From NCBI GenBank assembly GCA_022447225.1, contig JAKVAZ010000002.1, positions 62,001-126,000 of the forward strand: a stretch of DNA of 64,000 nt, read 5' to 3'. Positions 54,676 to 63,789 of the stretch are shown in pieces. Each line of letters starts with the position of its first letter. Within the stretch, counting starts at the first letter, position 1. Below the pieces are notes generated by a model. The model ran no database searches. It saw nothing but the letters and a program-made list of their open reading frames with translations, and was not told the DNA's origin. The position numbers were made by a program, and so were the translations under genes. This DNA is from Fuerstiella sp. Its GTDB lineage: Bacteria > Planctomycetota > Planctomycetia > Planctomycetales > Planctomycetaceae.

Positions 54676-57366
54676 ATGAAAATCGTTCTGTTTACTGTGC
54701 TGCTGACAGGAATGGCTGCTGCTGTTTCCCGTCCGCTGATTGCATCTCCACTGATCCTGAAAAAGGGTGATCATATTTGTCTGGTTGGCAACGAACTGGG
54801 TGAACGGATGCAGCATCACAACTACTGGGAGGCTCTGCTGCACCAGTCGTATCCGGATCTGGAACTGACTGTCCGAAATTTGTGTTTCCCAGGTGACGAA
54901 GCCTATGAGCGAATTCGGTCTCTGGATTTTGGAGATCCGGACAGTCATCTGACCCACAGCCGCGCCAGTGTCGTTATGTATTTTTTTGGCTTCAATGAAT
55001 CGTTTGCAGGCCAGGACGGGCTGCACGAGTTTACAGGTCAGATCACGAGGCTCGTGAAGGAAACCCAGGCACAGAACTACAATGGTACGGATCACCCGCG
55101 AATTGTTCTGGTTTCTCCGATCGCGTGTGAAGACACCGGTAACTTGAATCTGCCGGACGCGGATCAGCACAACCTCAGGCTGCTGCAATATACGGATGCT
55201 CTGAAGTCCGTGGCGGAAATGTCTGAAGTCTCATTCGCCGACATTTACACTCCTTCCAAACTGCTGTTTCAGGCTTCTGACGAACAACTGACTCTGAACG
55301 GCAGTCACCTGAACGAGGCAGGGTATCAGGCACTGGCGCCACTTTTGATGAAAGCGCTTGGACTGACTGTGACGGAGACCCCTCCCGCAGCATCACTCCG
55401 TTCAGAAATTGATGATAAGAATTTCCACTGGTGGCATCGCTATCGGTCCGTGAATGGCTATTCAATTTACGGCAAACGGGGTCTCGCCGGGACCGATGGT
55501 ACCTACAACAATCGCGACGTCATGGAACGTGAACGTGCCATCCTGGATCAAATGACAGTGAATCGGGATCAACGGATCTGGTCTGTTGTCCAGGGGATGT
55601 CGGTGTCTGATCAGTGCAACGACTCGAACACACTTCCGTTTCTGAAAGTCAGAACCAATGTTGGGGGTGAAGATGATCCAAATCGAAAGAAAGGCAAACT
55701 CGGCACCCTGGAGTATCTTCCTGCTGCTGAACAGAAAAAATTGTTCAGGATGGCTGATGGGTATGAGATTCAGTTGGTTGCTTCGGAGGAAGACTTTCCG
55801 GAACTCGCGAATCCGGTTGCACTGAACTTTGACAACCGCGGTCGGCTGTGGGTGACCACCATGCCGTCCTATCCGCACTGGCAGCCGAAACGCAGACTTG
55901 CAGACAAGGTATTGATTCTGACGGATGTTGATGCCGATGGTCGGGCGGATGACTGCACGGTATTTGCTGACGGATTACACCAGCCAACCGGATTTGAGCT
56001 TGGTTACGGAGGAGCGTTTGTAGCACAACAGCCCGATATTCTGTTTCTGCAGGATACCGATGGCGACGGTGTGGCTGATGTTCGCATTCGCAGGCTGGTG
56101 GGTTTTGATACAGCAGACTCGCATCATGGACTGGCGGCGTTTGAGTGGGGGCCCGGGGGATCTCTGTATTTCAATGAAGGCACCTTTAAATACTCGCAGG
56201 TCGAAAGCCCTTACGGTTTGACCCGTATGCATGAAGCAGGTGTCTGGCGTTACAATCCCCGGACGCATCATTTCAGGACGCATATTTCGTTGCCATTTGC
56301 CAATCCATGGGGACATGTATATGACCGATGGGGACAGGACTTTGTGTCCGATGCCTCTTCCGGTTTCAACTACTGGGGCACGCCGATCAGCGGTAAGGTG
56401 GTGTACCCTGCCAAGCACGCCGGTGGTGCTTTTAACGATACGGTCAACAACTTTAAGGATCCGGCTCTCCGTGGTCGGGATGTTTGTCAAAAATTCATCG
56501 AAAAGCGTACTCGTCCGTCTGCCGGCAGTGAAATCGTGTCAAGTCGACACTTCAAGCCTGAAGATCAGGGTGATTTCCTGCTGTGTAACGTCATTGGTGA
56601 TCGGTCTATTCTGCAGCATTCCATGAAAGAGATCGGCAGCGGGTTTGAAGGAACAGAGAAGACTCCGCTTGTCTTTTGTGAAGACGGAAATTTCAGGCCC
56701 ATCGATATCCAGTTTGCGCCTGACGGAACATTGTATATTTGTGACTGGCATAATGCCCTCATCGGACACCTGCAGCACAATCTGCGTGAGCCAAACCGTG
56801 ATCATCAACACGGTCGGATCTGGCGTGTGATCTGTACAGGACGTGATCTGGTTCAGTCGCCCGTTATTGCAGATCAATCTATTGCGGTTCTGCTGGATGC
56901 GCTGAAGGAATACGAAAACCGAACTCGCTACCGTGCCAGACGGGAGCTGGCGTCACGCCCGACTGCGGCTGTTGTTGCTGCTGTAAAAACCTGGACGGCG
57001 GCCCTCGACTCTATCGGAAAAAATTACGCTCATCAGATACTGGAGGCAAGCTGGGTACTGCAGTCACACAATGTGATCGATACCGACTTACTGAATACGG
57101 TACTGGACAGCGATGATTATCACTGTCGGGTGGCGGCAACTCGTCTTCTGTGTGACATGCGGGAGCACGTTCCGGATGCCATGAATCGAATCCGGGAACT
57201 TATTCGTGATGACCATCCTCGAGTTCGGCTGGAAGCCGTCAGATCATGCAGTTTTTTTGAAGGCGAAGATGCGATAGAAACGGCATTGGGAGTTTTGGAA
57301 AATGATGTCGATTCGTATCTTCAGTACACACTTGATGAAACAATGCGGCATCTTGAGAGTCAGTAA
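54676..57366 (+). CDS. Secreted SGNH hydrolase / PVC-type beta-propeller 'dehydrogenase' / HEAT-repeat protein
   Basis: From ATG 54676 the protein begins with a signal peptide (IVLFTVLLTGMAAAVSRPL). Residues up to about 235 form a GDSL/SGNH-like domain: KGDHICLVGNELGERM (block I), the FFGFNESF block (block III type) and GSHLNEAGY (block V, catalytic His). Residues about 360-740 are the PVC-type 'membrane-bound dehydrogenase' beta-propeller (FRMADGYEIQLVASEEDFPE, LTDVDADGRADDCTVFADGL, LQDTDGDGVADVR with calcium-like DxDxDG loops). The last 140 residues look like HEAT repeats. It is typical of planctomycetes. The usual C-terminal heme domain is missing here; the next gene encodes a separate plastocyanin/cytochrome c protein, which may take its place. 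The frame is open from 54577. The substrate is unknown. Confidence 0.88.
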   Translation: MKIVLFTVLLTGMAAAVSRPLIASPLILKKGDHICLVGNELGERMQHHNYWEALLHQSYPDLELTVRNLCFPGDEAYERIRSLDFGDPDSHLTHSRASVVMYFFGFNESFAGQDGLHEFTGQITRLVKETQAQNYNGTDHPRIVLVSPIACEDTGNLNLPDADQHNLRLLQYTDALKSVAEMSEVSFADIYTPSKLLFQASDEQLTLNGSHLNEAGYQALAPLLMKALGLTVTETPPAASLRSEIDDKNFHWWHRYRSVNGYSIYGKRGLAGTDGTYNNRDVMERERAILDQMTVNRDQRIWSVVQGMSVSDQCNDSNTLPFLKVRTNVGGEDDPNRKKGKLGTLEYLPAAEQKKLFRMADGYEIQLVASEEDFPELANPVALNFDNRGRLWVTTMPSYPHWQPKRRLADKVLILTDVDADGRADDCTVFADGLHQPTGFELGYGGAFVAQQPDILFLQDTDGDGVADVRIRRLVGFDTADSHHGLAAFEWGPGGSLYFNEGTFKYSQVESPYGLTRMHEAGVWRYNPRTHHFRTHISLPFANPWGHVYDRWGQDFVSDASSGFNYWGTPISGKVVYPAKHAGGAFNDTVNNFKDPALRGRDVCQKFIEKRTRPSAGSEIVSSRHFKPEDQGDFLLCNVIGDRSILQHSMKEIGSGFEGTEKTPLVFCEDGNFRPIDIQFAPDGTLYICDWHNALIGHLQHNLREPNRDHQHGRIWRVICTGRDLVQSPVIADQSIAVLLDALKEYENRTRYRARRELASRPTAAVVAAVKTWTAALDSIGKNYAHQILEASWVLQSHNVIDTDLLNTVLDSDDYHCRVAATRLLCDMREHVPDAMNRIRELIRDDHPRVRLEAVRSCSFFEGEDAIETALGVLENDVDSYLQYTLDETMRHLESQ

Positions 57367-57479
57367 TTCTTGAGAGTCTGTAAATACGGGCGGCACATGA
57401 CAGACACAAATGGTGAAATGCTGTCAGGATCAGAATTGCCGCACTGCCAGCCGTGTTATCGGGATGAATATTGGTTTGA

Positions 57480-59396
57480 ATGCCTGTCATGATTCAATAT
57501 GCGCTGCTGATTGTTTCTGTTCAGATTGTTGCGGCACAGAATCATCACCATGATCATGATGATGCCGTGGTGGTCAAACGGCCGAAAATTTTCCTGGACA
57601 AAAGTCCGCGAATTATTAACTACCAGTTGAAACGGCTGGACAACTCTCGACTGCTGCTGGTTGAAACCGCTGCAGACGATCCGATGTATGCTCCGGTGTT
57701 TCGGGCGATTCTGGTGCGGGCCGGCATGACTCGCAGGAATCGTGATGATGCTGTTAAGGCTCTTGCAGCTGTCAATCGTACGGATATCGTAACCGAGCTG
57801 ATCAGTGCGCTCGGATCACTGAACATTCATGATCGGAACCAGCGTCAGGTCGGTCGTCAGATCTCGGCAATGCTGCTCGGTCAGCCTGAGGAACTGCTGG
57901 CCGGTCATATTGAAGATTTCAAAACGGCTGGGTTTTCAGACAGCAGTATTCTGGGAGCCACCGCTCAGGCAGGGCTGATTGTCACAGGGCATGCGAATGA
58001 GGCGTGGAATCAGGCACAGCGAGATGAGCAATCCCGTTTGACGTGGCTGGCGGCTGTGTCTCTGGTCCCTGACGGCGGAATACGTCACAGCCTGCGGGAC
58101 GGCGTCGTCAGCCTGCTGGATTCAAGTTGGTCTCAGGCGGTGCGGACACACGCTGTTCAGGCACTGGGAACGATTGAAGTTCAGGCTGCTGACTCATTTC
58201 ATCGTCTTGCGTCATTTGTGCATACTGAAGAGTTTCGAACGGCCGCGGTGAGGAGCCTGTTGCGAATTCCGGCGGAAGTCCGGGATGCGGTCACATCAAA
58301 GCAAATCCTGAACGAACTTGTTGATCATGCGGAACGGACTCCCGCTGCACAGCGGACCACGGACGAATTCCTCGATGCTATGCAGCTGGCTGACGAATTG
58401 CTGAGTCGGGTATCAGTAACGGAATCGGAACACTATCACAGGCGGTTGCGCGAAGTGAGTGTGCGTGTCGTGCGTCTGAGAACAGTCGAAGAGGAAATGC
58501 GCTACGACAGGTCATATTTCGCTGTTGAAGCCGGGCGCCCGGTCCAGGTGGTTCTCGAAAACGATGATCTGATGCCTCATAATCTGGTCATCACTGCTCC
58601 GGGTCAGCTCAGAGCTGTTGCTCTGGCGGGTGCCGCACTGGGAACCACACCTGGGCCTGGCGGCAGACTGTATGTGCCGGACAGTTCTGACGTGCTGTTT
58701 GCCAGCGGTATGGTGAATGCGGGCGGTCGGGAGATTCTTACATTTCGAGCACCTTCAGAACCTGGTGAGTATCCTTATGTGTGTACGTTTCCCCGCCACT
58801 GGACGCGTATGTACGGTGTGATGCTGGTGGTTCCCGACCTGAATGAATGGCAGCGCAATCCTGTGCTGCCGAAAGATCCGTTGGGCAACAACCGATCCTT
58901 TGTCCGGACCTGGAAGATGACAGACTTTCCGGGTGACGGGCTGCCGAGCTCACTGCGGGGTCGAACTCCGGACATCGGCGCCCGGTTATTCAGGGAAGCA
59001 ACCTGTCTGGGTTGTCATAAAATGAATGGTGAAGGCGGAACCGTCGGGCCGGAGCTGACGGACGTGTTCAAACGCCATCACGGTGATTACCACGTTATCC
59101 TGCGGGAGATCCTGGAACCCGGTTACCGAATCGATCCGAAGTATGCGATCAAAGTCGTGGTTGAAGTTGATGGTAAGACAACGTCGGGAATTGTTACTGC
59201 CGAGGACGAATCCTCAATTTCTATTCTGGTCAACCCGGAGTCTCCAAATCCCAGCGTCATTCGGCGGGACAACATAGATGAGATCATTACTTCTGCGAAT
59301 TCAATGATGCCCAAAGCGCTGCTGGACAGGTTTACTCATGACGAGATCATGGAAATCCTCAGTTACATTACCGGCGGCAGACGTATCGCCCGATAG
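57480..59396 (+). CDS. HEAT-repeat, plastocyanin-domain and cytochrome c protein
   Basis: After a signal peptide (PVMIQYALLIVSVQIVAAQ) a His-rich segment (NHHHDHDD, 21-28) appears. Residues about 60-330 are helical repeats of HEAT type. A blue-copper domain follows at about 340-450, with ligands H367 (LMPHN), C435, H440 and M444 in the YVCTFPRHWTRM segment. A cytochrome c domain with CLGCH (509-513) follows at about 495-630; MM near residue 610 offers a distal Met. The protein would carry one copper and one heme, suited to moving electrons. It starts 114 nt after the SGNH/propeller gene and probably shares its transcript, acting as its electron acceptor (inference). Confidence 0.88.
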   Translation: MPVMIQYALLIVSVQIVAAQNHHHDHDDAVVVKRPKIFLDKSPRIINYQLKRLDNSRLLLVETAADDPMYAPVFRAILVRAGMTRRNRDDAVKALAAVNRTDIVTELISALGSLNIHDRNQRQVGRQISAMLLGQPEELLAGHIEDFKTAGFSDSSILGATAQAGLIVTGHANEAWNQAQRDEQSRLTWLAAVSLVPDGGIRHSLRDGVVSLLDSSWSQAVRTHAVQALGTIEVQAADSFHRLASFVHTEEFRTAAVRSLLRIPAEVRDAVTSKQILNELVDHAERTPAAQRTTDEFLDAMQLADELLSRVSVTESEHYHRRLREVSVRVVRLRTVEEEMRYDRSYFAVEAGRPVQVVLENDDLMPHNLVITAPGQLRAVALAGAALGTTPGPGGRLYVPDSSDVLFASGMVNAGGREILTFRAPSEPGEYPYVCTFPRHWTRMYGVMLVVPDLNEWQRNPVLPKDPLGNNRSFVRTWKMTDFPGDGLPSSLRGRTPDIGARLFREATCLGCHKMNGEGGTVGPELTDVFKRHHGDYHVILREILEPGYRIDPKYAIKVVVEVDGKTTSGIVTAEDESSISILVNPESPNPSVIRRDNIDEIITSANSMMPKALLDRFTHDEIMEILSYITGGRRIAR

Positions 59397-59826
59397 AACG
59401 CGGGAATTTTAGTCGGGGAGGCGTCATATGTCACCGAAATCGAATTGTCGTGAATTCTTTCGAACGCTGGCTGCTCTCGGTGCGACCGGAACCCGCTCGG
59501 CTGCTGGTTCTTGTTAGGTACAAAACCGTACATGCGATGTTTTCCCGTTACATTCCCGAATTGCCTGGCAGAATTTTCCGTCTGCGATCCCTTTTACGTG
59601 TCGGAGCTCCTGGTCCGGTACCAGGGTATCGGATCTCTGTTGTGAATGATTTTTGGGAGGAGGATAACTCCGGTGAGTTTGAGCGAATCTGGAATGAAAC
59701 AATGTCCGGTGCCTGCTGGCCCGGATGGGAATGATAAAACGATCCAATACTTTCGGTCTCGGGGGAATCGTTCGTTGGCACGCCGTCGACGGGGATAGTG
59801 CCGGGTGCCTTTTTACTGGTTTGTCG
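59397..59826. other. 430 bp with a Tat-leader relic and no intact gene
   Basis: A strong Shine-Dalgarno sequence and a short Tat-like leader frame (59428-59517) lie here, listed separately. An open plus-strand frame at 59450-59734 is rich in Arg and Pro and has no motif. The B3/B4 gene frame is open from 59725, but its start is placed at 59827. Confidence 0.4.
59428..59517 (+). pseudogene. Relic of a Tat-signal-type gene (29-codon leader then stop)
   Basis: An ATG at 59428 is preceded by a strong GGGGAGG ribosome-binding site. The short frame contains CREFFRTLAALGATG, nearly the planctomycete Tat leader 'RREFLRTLAALGA' but with Cys-Arg instead of twin Arg, and ends at a TAG (59515-59517). 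No continuation of a mature protein is evident in the other frames. It looks like the leftover leader of a lost exported protein, or a new short ORF. Confidence 0.6.
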
Positions 59827-60501
59827 ATGAACGCCTTTGTGGTCAGACAGGAATGTACAGACCTTGGTCTGCGTGCCCGCGGCATTGTGCTCTGTGATTT
59901 GAAGATCCGGCCCGCGTCCGGAGAACTGAGAGCTGCAATTGGTCATGAAGTGGATCGGATTACCCAGGAGTTCAGGAGTCCGGCTGAAATTCGGGCGATA
60001 CCGGAAGTTTTGCGAGTTCGTGAGATCATGCGCGCCGTTGGAGTGAAACCGAAGAATCACCCACCGTCGATACAGAAATTGCTGGAATTTTCCTGGAAGC
60101 GAAGGTCCCTGATGACGATCAACAATCTGGTGGACGTCTATAATCTGATGTCACTGCGGACGCGTTGCAGTATTGGGGCGCATGATCTTGGGACCTTAGA
60201 ACTGCCCGTGGAGCTGCGATTGTTTCAGGGAACGGAAATGTTTCGCCCTCTGGGTGCGGACGCGGACCGGGAAGTTAACCGGGGAGAGTTTGGGTATGTG
60301 GATGCGAAGGACCGAGTGGTTTGCAGGCTGGACTCAATGCAGGCGGACTTTAGTAAAATCACGCGGTCGACGACTAATGCCCTGCTGATCATCGAATCGA
60401 CTACCGAGCATTCGAACGACCAGTTGGATCAGCTGGTCAGTGAAACACTTTCAGCCATCACGCTTCACTGTCCGCAGGCAAGAGTGTTGTCTGAGCCCTG
60501 A
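59827..60501 (+). CDS. B3/B4 domain protein (phenylalanyl-tRNA synthetase beta-like editing fold)
   Basis: This protein of about 224 residues matches the free-standing B3/B4 domain family (COG3382 type). The central segment includes VDRITQEFRSPAEIRAIPEV, then LRVREIMRAVGVKPKNHPPS and TINNLVDVYNLMSL. In PheRS beta the B3/B4 domain edits Tyr-tRNA-Phe; free-standing forms have been suggested to act on mischarged tRNA or free amino acids, without firm proof. I choose ATG 59827 because the domain starts just after it; the frame is open from 59725. It is followed 17 nt later by the open frame of the quinone oxidoreductase, whose own start is placed at 60564. Confidence 0.75.
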   Translation: MNAFVVRQECTDLGLRARGIVLCDLKIRPASGELRAAIGHEVDRITQEFRSPAEIRAIPEVLRVREIMRAVGVKPKNHPPSIQKLLEFSWKRRSLMTINNLVDVYNLMSLRTRCSIGAHDLGTLELPVELRLFQGTEMFRPLGADADREVNRGEFGYVDAKDRVVCRLDSMQADFSKITRSTTNALLIIESTTEHSNDQLDQLVSETLSAITLHCPQARVLSEP

Positions 60502-60563
60502 CATATCAGAAGATTTCGTTGTCGATGTTGGGTCAGGTAGTGGAAGCAGCAGGATCAAGAGTG

Positions 60564-61532
60564 ATGCGGGCAATATGGGTTGAAGATGACGCACTGGTCT
60601 GGAGAGAGACTCCGACCCCGGTGGTCAGGGCGGGTGAAGTCCTGATTGATATTCATGCCAGTGCGGTGAACCGGGCCGACCTGATGCAGCGTCGCGGGCA
60701 TTATCCTCCACCACCGGGTGCCAGTCCCATACCTGGTCTGGAGTGTGCAGGGGTGGTGGCTGAGGTCGGTGACGGCGTCAGCCGACTGAAGATCGGTGAT
60801 TCCGTCTGCGCTTTGCTTGCTGGTGGTGGCTATGCTGAACAAACGGTTGTACCGGATGGTCAGGTGCTGCCGATTCCGGCCGGCTTCAGTTTTGAGCAGG
60901 CAGCAGCTGTACCGGAAGTGTTTGCCACGGCCTGGCTGAATTTGTTTATGGAAGCCGGGCTCCGGCAGGGGGAGCAGGTACTGATTCATGCGGGAGCCAG
61001 TGGTGTGGGCACTGCCGGCATTCAGCTGTGCAGGGTTTTTGGCAATCCCTGTTATGTGACGGTGGGGAATGCTGAAAAACTTCGAACGTGTATTCGGCTG
61101 GGGGCCAGTGGTGGCAGCATTCGTCACGATGGTCGGTTTGTGGAACAGGTCACGGCCTGGACCGGCGGCTCCGGCTTTGATGTTATTCTGGATCCGGTGG
61201 GTGCCGCGTACCTGTCCGACAACCTCAACAGTCTGTGTCTGAACGGTCGTTTGGTCGTTATCGGGCTTATGGGCGGAATGACAGCAAATCTTGATCTGCG
61301 GCTGCTGATGATGGAACGTTTAAGGGTGATTGGTTCCACACTGCGGTCACGCCCGGTTGCGATGAAAACGGCTGTGATGGACGCGTTACATCATCGGGTC
61401 TGGCCGTTACTGGAAAGCGGTGAGATTGTTCCGGTCATCGATCGCTGTTTTTCGGTGACTGAAGCTGACGCTGCTCATTCCCGCATGGCAGCGAATGCGA
61501 ATACCGGAAAACTGATACTCCGGATACGATAA
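60564..61532 (+). CDS. NAD(P)H:quinone oxidoreductase, zeta-crystallin/PIG3 type
   Basis: This is a medium-chain dehydrogenase/reductase without zinc ligands. Family motifs include the ASAVNRADLMQRRGHYPPPP segment, PIPGLECAGVVAEVG, and the nucleotide-binding IHAGASGVGTAGIQL. The PPPP-containing segment is typical of the PIG3/QOR2 type, which reduces quinones with NADPH. The length of 323 residues from ATG 60564 is normal; the frame is open from 60519. It follows the B3/B4 gene on the same strand and converges with the cytochrome peroxidase gene. Cytoplasmic; physiological substrate not known. Confidence 0.9.
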   Translation: MRAIWVEDDALVWRETPTPVVRAGEVLIDIHASAVNRADLMQRRGHYPPPPGASPIPGLECAGVVAEVGDGVSRLKIGDSVCALLAGGGYAEQTVVPDGQVLPIPAGFSFEQAAAVPEVFATAWLNLFMEAGLRQGEQVLIHAGASGVGTAGIQLCRVFGNPCYVTVGNAEKLRTCIRLGASGGSIRHDGRFVEQVTAWTGGSGFDVILDPVGAAYLSDNLNSLCLNGRLVVIGLMGGMTANLDLRLLMMERLRVIGSTLRSRPVAMKTAVMDALHHRVWPLLESGEIVPVIDRCFSVTEADAAHSRMAANANTGKLILRIR

Positions 61533-61663
61533 CCCTGCATCCCCCCGTGCAAACCAATTTAGAACTGACTTTTGAAGCCGAGGGGATCTGAAACTGAAAA
61601 TTGTCAGCTCCGGGCAGTAGTCAACTTACGTGTGCTCTCTGAGTTCGGAACCGCGACAGTCAC

Positions 61664-62737
61664 TTATGTTCCGGACAATTCGCTGCCGGATGGCGGGAAG
61701 TCGGCCGGGGGATCTATTTGCCATCCTTCACCACTGAGTGCCTTAAGAAACTCTACAAGATCTGCTTTTTCCTGTTTGCTCAGATTGAGAGGCTTCAGTC
61801 TGCTGTCGAGATTGGGATTGGGAATTCCTCCCTTGTCGTAATGCTCAATGACTTCCTCCAGTGTCTTAAAGCGTCCATCGTGCATATAGGGGGCAGTATG
61901 CTCGATTTCACGAAGAGTGGGTGTCTTAAAAGATCCTCTGTCTTCTTCGCGGTTAGTGACCAGATACCGACCTAGATCGGGCGATGGTTTGTCCATACCA
62001 ATCCCGATGTTCTCATAGGAACCATCTGTGAAATTAAATCCAAGATGACAGCTGTCGCAGGCTGTTTTCTTAAAGAAGATATTGCTCCCGCGCATCGCTG
62101 ATGCGGACATAGCGTCTTTGATACCGCTTCTGTAACGGTCGAACGGTGAGTTGCCGGAGACAACGGTGCGTTCGAACGTGGCAATCGCCTTACCCACATG
62201 CTCGATCGAAAAATCCTCAACGCCGTAGGCGAGGGCAAACCGAGACCTGTATTCCGGAACGTTATGTAGACGCTCAATGCATGTTTCATGGGCTCGGAAA
62301 GGATCTTTTTCATTCGTCATTTCGATTGGATTCGCGATTGGGCCGATCGCCTGGGCTTCCAGTGACGGAGCACGACCATCCCAGAACTGGGCTGTGCTGT
62401 AGCCCCGGTTGATTACCGTTGGCGCACTGCGTCCTCCCTTTTGACCATTGATTCCCGTGGAAACAGCTGCACCATCAGTGAAGCCGTTTTTGACACCGTG
62501 GCAGGTGCTGCAGGACACCGTACCGTCCGACGAGAGCCGTTTGTCGAAATAAAGCAGTTTGCCCAGATCGGCTCTGTCTTCGGAATAAAGATTGTCTTCC
62601 GGGTAGTAGACCGGCGGCAGTCCCAGGAGCGGTTCCGGCTCTTTGTCATTACCCAGGACAATGCTCGGACTGAGCACGAGGGTACAGAACATCAGACGGC
62701 CAACAGTATTCTTTGCGAATCGTCGACGCAGCATCAT
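61664..62737 (-). CDS. Diheme cytochrome c peroxidase (CcpA/MauG family)
   Basis: This periplasmic protein of 357 residues reduces hydrogen peroxide in typical family members. A signal peptide ends near residue 29 (VLSPSIVLGN). Two heme sites are present: CSTCH (76-80) and CDSCH (227-231). The conserved segment with the second-heme environment (GGRSAPTVINRGYSTAQFWD and HTAPYMHDGRFKTLEEVIEH) matches the family. Its ATG overlaps the stop of the upstream gene by 4 nt (ATGA at 62734-62737), so the upstream cysteine protein is translationally linked. It converges with the quinone oxidoreductase gene. Confidence 0.92.
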   Translation of the reverse strand: MMLRRRFAKNTVGRLMFCTLVLSPSIVLGNDKEPEPLLGLPPVYYPEDNLYSEDRADLGKLLYFDKRLSSDGTVSCSTCHGVKNGFTDGAAVSTGINGQKGGRSAPTVINRGYSTAQFWDGRAPSLEAQAIGPIANPIEMTNEKDPFRAHETCIERLHNVPEYRSRFALAYGVEDFSIEHVGKAIATFERTVVSGNSPFDRYRSGIKDAMSASAMRGSNIFFKKTACDSCHLGFNFTDGSYENIGIGMDKPSPDLGRYLVTNREEDRGSFKTPTLREIEHTAPYMHDGRFKTLEEVIEHYDKGGIPNPNLDSRLKPLNLSKQEKADLVEFLKALSGEGWQIDPPADFPPSGSELSGT

Positions 62738-63288
62738 CCGTTCCCACCTGCTGCCTTCAAATACCCCTGAACGTAGATTGCTTTCATTCCGTGAACTTCG
62801 GACAGCGATCCATTGACGGTCACGATGTGCGCCATGTGTTCGATTGCCTGTTTTCGGAACTCGGTCAGGCCATCGCGTCGAGAGTTGTGTTCCTCGTCGA
62901 TCAGCATATAGATCGTTCCGTCGGCTTCCAGAAGTCCGACCGGCTGTCCGTTAGCCACACACTTCTGGCCACATCCACGATGCTTGTCTCCATGCTTACC
63001 AACCTGGAGATAGCACGACAGGTCAATGATCTCACCCACGACCGATACGGGTTTCGCATCCAGTGGTTTGCCGTCAATGGCTGATGCAACCGTCTCAACG
63101 CTCCATGGTCGTCCCTTCGAAGCTTTCTTGCCAAGCTCTCCGGATGGCTTTTCGTAAGTTCCTGAAGTGGGGCCTGACCAGTCAGGAAACAGAACTTTGG
63201 GGGCGTTAACAGCCGCGATCGATACGCTGCCAACCAGCACAATGATGCCCAGAGTCTTAGGCACTGTCGCAATCCGGTGTGGATTCAT
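62734..63288 (-). CDS. Secreted protein with conserved Cys/His pattern, possible metal or redox carrier
   Basis: This protein of about 184 residues has a signal-anchor or signal peptide (LGIIVLVGSVSIAAVNAP). The mature part carries DLSCYLQVGKHGDKHRGC followed by GQKCVANGQPVGLLEADGTI, with C97, H108, C111 and C115 (numbered from the upstream ATG). This Cys-x10-His-x2-Cys-x3-Cys pattern followed by a strand-rich OB-fold-like end occurs in small planctomycete and acidobacterial secreted proteins that I cannot name. Copper or heme handling for the co-transcribed peroxidase is a reasonable guess, not shown. The ATG at 63288 has an AGGAA ribosome-binding site; the frame is open from 63303. Confidence 0.75.
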   Translation of the reverse strand: MNPHRIATVPKTLGIIVLVGSVSIAAVNAPKVLFPDWSGPTSGTYEKPSGELGKKASKGRPWSVETVASAIDGKPLDAKPVSVVGEIIDLSCYLQVGKHGDKHRGCGQKCVANGQPVGLLEADGTIYMLIDEEHNSRRDGLTEFRKQAIEHMAHIVTVNGSLSEVHGMKAIYVQGYLKAAGGNG

Positions 63289-63303
63289 AGTGGTGTTCCT
63301 CAT

Positions 63304-63789
63304 ATGCAGGATGTATTGGTACGTCGTGAAACGTGTTCATTTCATATTGCAAGTTATGTATATGAGGTAACATGTGCAAGGAATACGGCTGAGGAACTTT
63401 AGTCGGACTCGCTGACCGGTTGACTGTGTCAGGCAGATCCACTGAGCATCGAAGGCTCGCGGTATCTCTGACTACAACAGCATTGTGAGAGTGCGGCTGA
63501 CCAGTCGGGCTGTTTCGGACGGTTTCTCTAACGGGACGGAAAAGTCGGTGCTGCAGTTTAAACCAGACCAAATCCTAAGAACGAATGTTCCTCGTTCACA
63601 CGGTGATTTCGGGCACTAAGGTTGCGGACCCTGTTGTTTTGAGTCGGCCAGTGAATCTGCGTAGTAAGCATATCCTGCAGTGGTCAATCCCGTGATGAGG
63701 GTTTTGTCTCTCTTGGTCACCGGGCTTGCAAGTTCGGCCTGATCATTGAAACTGTTGGACTCATTTTCAATTTTGCGGGGCATCGTCGA
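63304..63789. other. 486 bp between the cytochrome peroxidase operon and the PQQ-propeller gene
   Basis: This divergent stretch should hold promoters for both directions. No gene was recognised, and only short frames are open. Confidence 0.35.

Noticed and set aside
59450-59734. 94-codon plus-strand frame between the cytochrome gene and the B3/B4 gene
   Set aside because: It is Arg/Pro-rich with no motif and overlaps the Tat-leader relic in another frame; it could be part of a decayed gene but cannot be supported.
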